Source: Frankiales bacterium
GTDB taxonomy: Bacteria; Actinomycetota; Actinomycetes; Mycobacteriales; SCTD01
Assembly: GCA_025464795.1 (NCBI GenBank)
Contig: JAODNB010000258.1
Coordinates: 1-7,351 of the forward strand
Direction of reading: 5' to 3'
Length of the DNA stretch: 7,351 nucleotides
The position numbers and the translations under genes were made by a program. Within the stretch, counting starts at the first letter, position 1, and each line of letters begins with the position of its first letter. The notes under the pieces are model-generated. The model searched no databases. It had not been told where the DNA came from and worked only from the letters and a program-made list of their open reading frames with translations. Positions 5,892 to 7,351 of the stretch are shown here, one piece after another.

Positions 5892-6374
5892 TCAGTGAAG
5901 GTGGGCGGCATCGAGCGCGGCCTGCAGGGACCGGCGGTAGCCCTCGGAGGTGAAGGTCGCTCCTGAGACCGCGTCGATGTTCGCGCTCTGCGCGGTCAGC
6001 GTCTCGCGTTCGAGCACCGGGATCGCCTGGCTGTTGATCTCTCGGTCCCGGCTCCCGCTCTGCGGGTAGTCGATGGCCACGGCTTCGAGAAGCTTTGTGC
6101 CGCGCACTCTCAGCTGCACCTGGACGGGGCCGTAGCGGGTGTCGACCGAGGTGCCGTTGACCGTCACGACGGTCGATGCGGGGGCGGCCGGCGAACCCGC
6201 TGGCGCAGGCGAGGCCGCGACCACGCCCGCGGGAGCGAGGGCCGTCCCCGGGCGCCGGTGCGGTTGGGTCCTGTTGGTGCTCGTGGGGTAGAGCAGTAGC
6301 AGTCCGAGCACAACGGCAGTCCCCCCGAGCGCCTTCGCGTTCCGGCGGGCCTGTCGCACGTCCTGACGGCTCAC
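5892..6374 (-). CDS. Membrane-anchored FMN_bind protein, short tether
   Basis: A 160-residue protein. A basic N-terminus (MSRQDVRQARRNAK) precedes one membrane segment at about 15-30. An Ala/Pro-rich linker of about 38 residues follows, then an FMN_bind domain at about 69-158. SGATFT (137-142) matches the flavinylation motif in which the last Thr, here Thr142, receives FMN covalently through a phosphoester bond. ApbE-type flavin transferases make that bond outside the cytoplasm. The motifs DTRYGPVQVQ (78-87) and REINSQAIP (111-119) are typical of actinomycete members. The positive-inside rule puts the domain outside. The start is the GTG at 6374, 7 nt after the stop of the paralogue, with GGTGA overlapping that stop as SD. 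The frame stays open upstream inside the paralogue, but those residues look like noise. The likely role is extracytoplasmic electron transfer with the upstream reductase; the acceptor is unknown. Confidence 0.9.
   Translation of the reverse strand: MSRQDVRQARRNAKALGGTAVVLGLLLLYPTSTNRTQPHRRPGTALAPAGVVAASPAPAGSPAAPASTVVTVNGTSVDTRYGPVQVQLRVRGTKLLEAVAIDYPQSGSRDREINSQAIPVLERETLTAQSANIDAVSGATFTSEGYRRSLQAALDAAHLH
5901..6164 (-). repeat. Paralogous FMN_bind module, copy 2 of a tandem duplication
   Basis: The segment encodes residues 71-158 of the short FMN_bind protein. It aligns without gaps to 6400-6663 in the neighbouring gene: by hand, 59 of 88 residues are identical. DNA similarity is also visible, for example ACGGGGCCGTA, one mismatch, then CGGGTGTC in both copies near 6124 and 6622. 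Confidence 0.8.
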
Positions 6375-6381
6375 GTGCGCG

Positions 6382-6386
6382 TCACC
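6382..6386 (-). promoter_or_regulatory. Shine-Dalgarno overlapping a stop codon (short FMN_bind gene)
   Basis: The minus strand reads CGG TGA, then CGCGCAC, then GTG. GGTGA is complementary to the 16S rRNA 3' end and includes the TGA that ends the longer FMN_bind gene. It decides the GTG at 6374 as the start and implies termination-reinitiation coupling. Confidence 0.6.
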
Positions 6387-7005
6387 GGGCGCCCGCGCGG
6401 TGCGCTGCGTCCAGCGCCGACTGCAGAGACTGGCGGTATCCGTCGGACGTGTAGGTCGCTCCGGAGACGGTGTCGATGCTCGCGCTGTCGGCCTGCACGG
6501 TCTCCTGGTCGAGCTGGGGTACTGCCTGGCTGTTGATCTCCTGGTCCCGCCCCCCACCCTGGGGGTAGACGATCGCGTCAGCCCTGATGATGTGGCCGGC
6601 GCGCACGCTGATCTGGACCTGTACGGGGCCGTACCGGGTGTCTGCAGGACTGCCGTTGACCGTGACCGTGACGGTCGAGGCGGTCGGCTTCGGAGTCGCC
6701 TTGGTCGTGGCCGTGGGGTGTGGCGGCTGCGGCGGCCTCCTGGCGGGTGCGGTTGCTGCGACCGGTGGACGCTTGGCGCTGGTCGCAGTGGCCCTAGGTG
6801 TCGTGGCCCGAGAGGACGCGCGGGGGCGCGTGGTCGTTAGGGCCGACGGAACCGAGGGCGTCGTCCCGACCACTGAGGGGGTCTGGACCAGTCCGGCGGG
6901 CGCCACGGCAGCGGCGTGGGGCGCATTGCGTTGGCTCGCGTGCACCGCCAACCCCAGGACGGCAACGCTGATGCCTGACATGGCAGCGACCACGGGCCGT
7001 CTCAT
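6382..7005 (-). CDS. Membrane-anchored FMN_bind protein, long tether
   Basis: A 207-residue paralogue of the adjacent short FMN_bind protein. After MRR there is a signal-anchor-like hydrophobic stretch at about 5-21 with no obvious lipobox cysteine. It is followed by an unusually long linker of about 88 residues (23-110), rich in Ala, Pro, Thr, Arg and Lys and probably disordered. The FMN_bind domain covers about 111-203, with DTRYGPVQVQ (122-131), QEINSQAVP (155-163) and the intact flavinylation motif SGATYT (181-186), so Thr186 should carry covalent FMN. It should be displayed outside the membrane, further away than its shorter paralogue. The ATG at 7005 lies 7 nt after the stop of the upstream reductase gene, with GGTGA overlapping that stop as SD. 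Electron transfer from the reductase is inferred from gene order and family, not shown. Confidence 0.9.
   Translation of the reverse strand: MRRPVVAAMSGISVAVLGLAVHASQRNAPHAAAVAPAGLVQTPSVVGTTPSVPSALTTTRPRASSRATTPRATATSAKRPPVAATAPARRPPQPPHPTATTKATPKPTASTVTVTVNGSPADTRYGPVQVQISVRAGHIIRADAIVYPQGGGRDQEINSQAVPQLDQETVQADSASIDTVSGATYTSDGYRQSLQSALDAAHRAGAR
6400..6663 (-). repeat. Paralogous FMN_bind module, copy 1 of a tandem duplication
   Basis: The segment encodes residues 115-202 of the long FMN_bind protein and aligns without gaps to 5901-6164. The N-terminal membrane segments and linkers of the two proteins are unrelated in length and sequence, so only the flavin domain is clearly shared. Confidence 0.8.
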
Positions 7006-7012
7006 TGCGGGT

Positions 7013-7017
7013 TCACC
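7013..7017 (-). promoter_or_regulatory. Shine-Dalgarno overlapping a stop codon (long FMN_bind gene)
   Basis: The minus strand reads TGG TGA, then ACCCGCA, then ATG. GGTGA includes the TGA that ends the reductase gene and serves as SD for the ATG at 7005. Both the arrangement and the 7-nt gap are the same as at the next junction downstream. Confidence 0.6.
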
Positions 7018-7351
7018 ATGTGAACCGCTCCTGGTGCAGCTGAGAGGAGGGCAGCCCCGCAGCGAGTGCTGCTGCGCAGACGGCGTCCATCCAGAGGTCG
7101 GGACCGCAGACGAAGACGTCGTACTCCTGGAGATCGGGAAGCAGGCTCCGTAGTGCCTGGACGTCGCTCAGGTGGGTCGCGTGCTGCGGCAGCCACGAGG
7201 TGCGCGACGTCGCCCGCGGTCCGAGGAGGTAGTGGACGGCGATGCCGCGCTTCGCCGCGAGCTCTTCGAGATCGGCGCGGAACACCAGGTCGGGCTCGCT
7301 GCGGGCCCGGTAGACGAGCACGGCCGCGCCAGCGGCGTACTCGAGGTCTTC
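7013..7351 (-). CDS. C-terminal part of an FNR-type flavin/NAD(P)H oxidoreductase, probably ferric-reductase-like (partial)
   Basis: The last 112 residues of a gene whose start lies beyond the right edge. The first visible residues are EDLEYAAGAAVLVYRARSEP. The fragment is the second half of a ferredoxin-NADP reductase-like NAD-binding domain: VLVYRARSEPDLVFRADLEE is a beta strand plus the acid-containing loop, HYLLGPR follows, then the conserved YDVFVCGPDLWMDAV with the CGP nucleotide-binding motif, and a terminal ERFTW whose aromatic end typically packs on the flavin. A GTG at 7319-7321 could be read as a start but falls inside the domain, so the gene is truncated rather than short. In actinomycetes such C-termini often belong to proteins with an N-terminal ferric-reductase-like transmembrane haem domain, and these commonly precede FMN_bind genes. 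The reductase fold is well supported; the membrane part is inferred from context. Confidence 0.8.
   Translation of the reverse strand, partial: EDLEYAAGAAVLVYRARSEPDLVFRADLEELAAKRGIAVHYLLGPRATSRTSWLPQHATHLSDVQALRSLLPDLQEYDVFVCGPDLWMDAVCAAALAAGLPSSQLHQERFTW

Noticed and set aside
6375..6557. An alternative longer start (ATG near 6557) for the short FMN_bind protein
   Set aside because: It would overlap the flavin domain of the paralogue by about 175 bp and add 61 residues with no signal or domain. The GTG at 6374 gives a proper membrane anchor and has an SD.
6587..7153. A plus-strand open frame of 188 codons with hydrophobic Ala/Val/Gly-rich translation
   Set aside because: It is the antisense of the long FMN_bind gene and its reductase neighbour; the apparent hydrophobicity comes from the complement of Ala/Thr/Pro linker codons.
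1..7351. Mobile element, CRISPR array, tRNA/rRNA or phage content
   Set aside because: No transposase or integrase motifs, regularly spaced repeats, cloverleaf candidates or rRNA-like sequence were seen. Composition looks even across the window, with no sign of recent transfer.

Overview
The window is a GC-rich stretch of bacterial chromosome, most likely from an actinomycete (Actinomycetota). The signs are strong G/C preference at third codon positions, GTG starts and ATGA gene overlaps. The protein families fit too: an MT0933/Rv0909-type antitoxin, DUF4389, SHOCT, a MacB-like two-gene ABC transporter with an 838-residue permease, and secreted FMN_bind proteins next to a ferredoxin-reductase-type module. 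I cannot name the genus from sequence alone. There are no rRNA, tRNA, CRISPR or insertion-sequence features, and no non-coding gap exceeds 300 bases.

Left part (1-1136). A complete 60-residue MT0933-like antitoxin gene is followed by a 128-bp gap. Next comes a secreted, beta-rich protein with WxL-like features (317-868), which converges with a small membrane-anchored SHOCT protein on the minus strand (879-1136).

Centre (1137-5863). A 228-bp divergent intergenic region separates the SHOCT gene from a tightly packed plus-strand operon of four genes: an ABC ATPase, its FtsX/MacB-type permease (ATGA overlap), a duplicated DUF4389 membrane protein (25-bp gap, strong SD) and a CoA-binding Rossmann protein (ATGA overlap). 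The intergenic region carries several GGGAC-type half-sites that loosely resemble DosR/DevR boxes. If they are real, the SHOCT gene and the operon may respond to hypoxia or redox stress. This is a hypothesis.

Right part (5892-7351). Three minus-strand genes are transcribed toward the operon. First in transcription order is the C-terminal end of a flavin/NAD(P)H oxidoreductase, probably a ferric-reductase-like fusion, cut by the window edge. Two paralogous, membrane-anchored FMN_bind proteins follow, each with an intact SGATxT flavinylation motif. Both junctions use the same device: the Shine-Dalgarno GGTGA overlaps the upstream stop codon, and the next start lies 7 nt downstream. Together they look like a transmembrane electron-transfer module that moves electrons from cytoplasmic NAD(P)H to covalently bound FMN outside the membrane. 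No flavin transferase (ApbE) gene is visible in the window.

The most interesting observations are the tandem flavoproteins with very different tether lengths, the repeated stop/SD coupling, the ABC-DUF4389-CoA-binding operon, the possible DosR-like boxes and a hairpin abutting the CoA-binding gene start. None proves a wholly new system.
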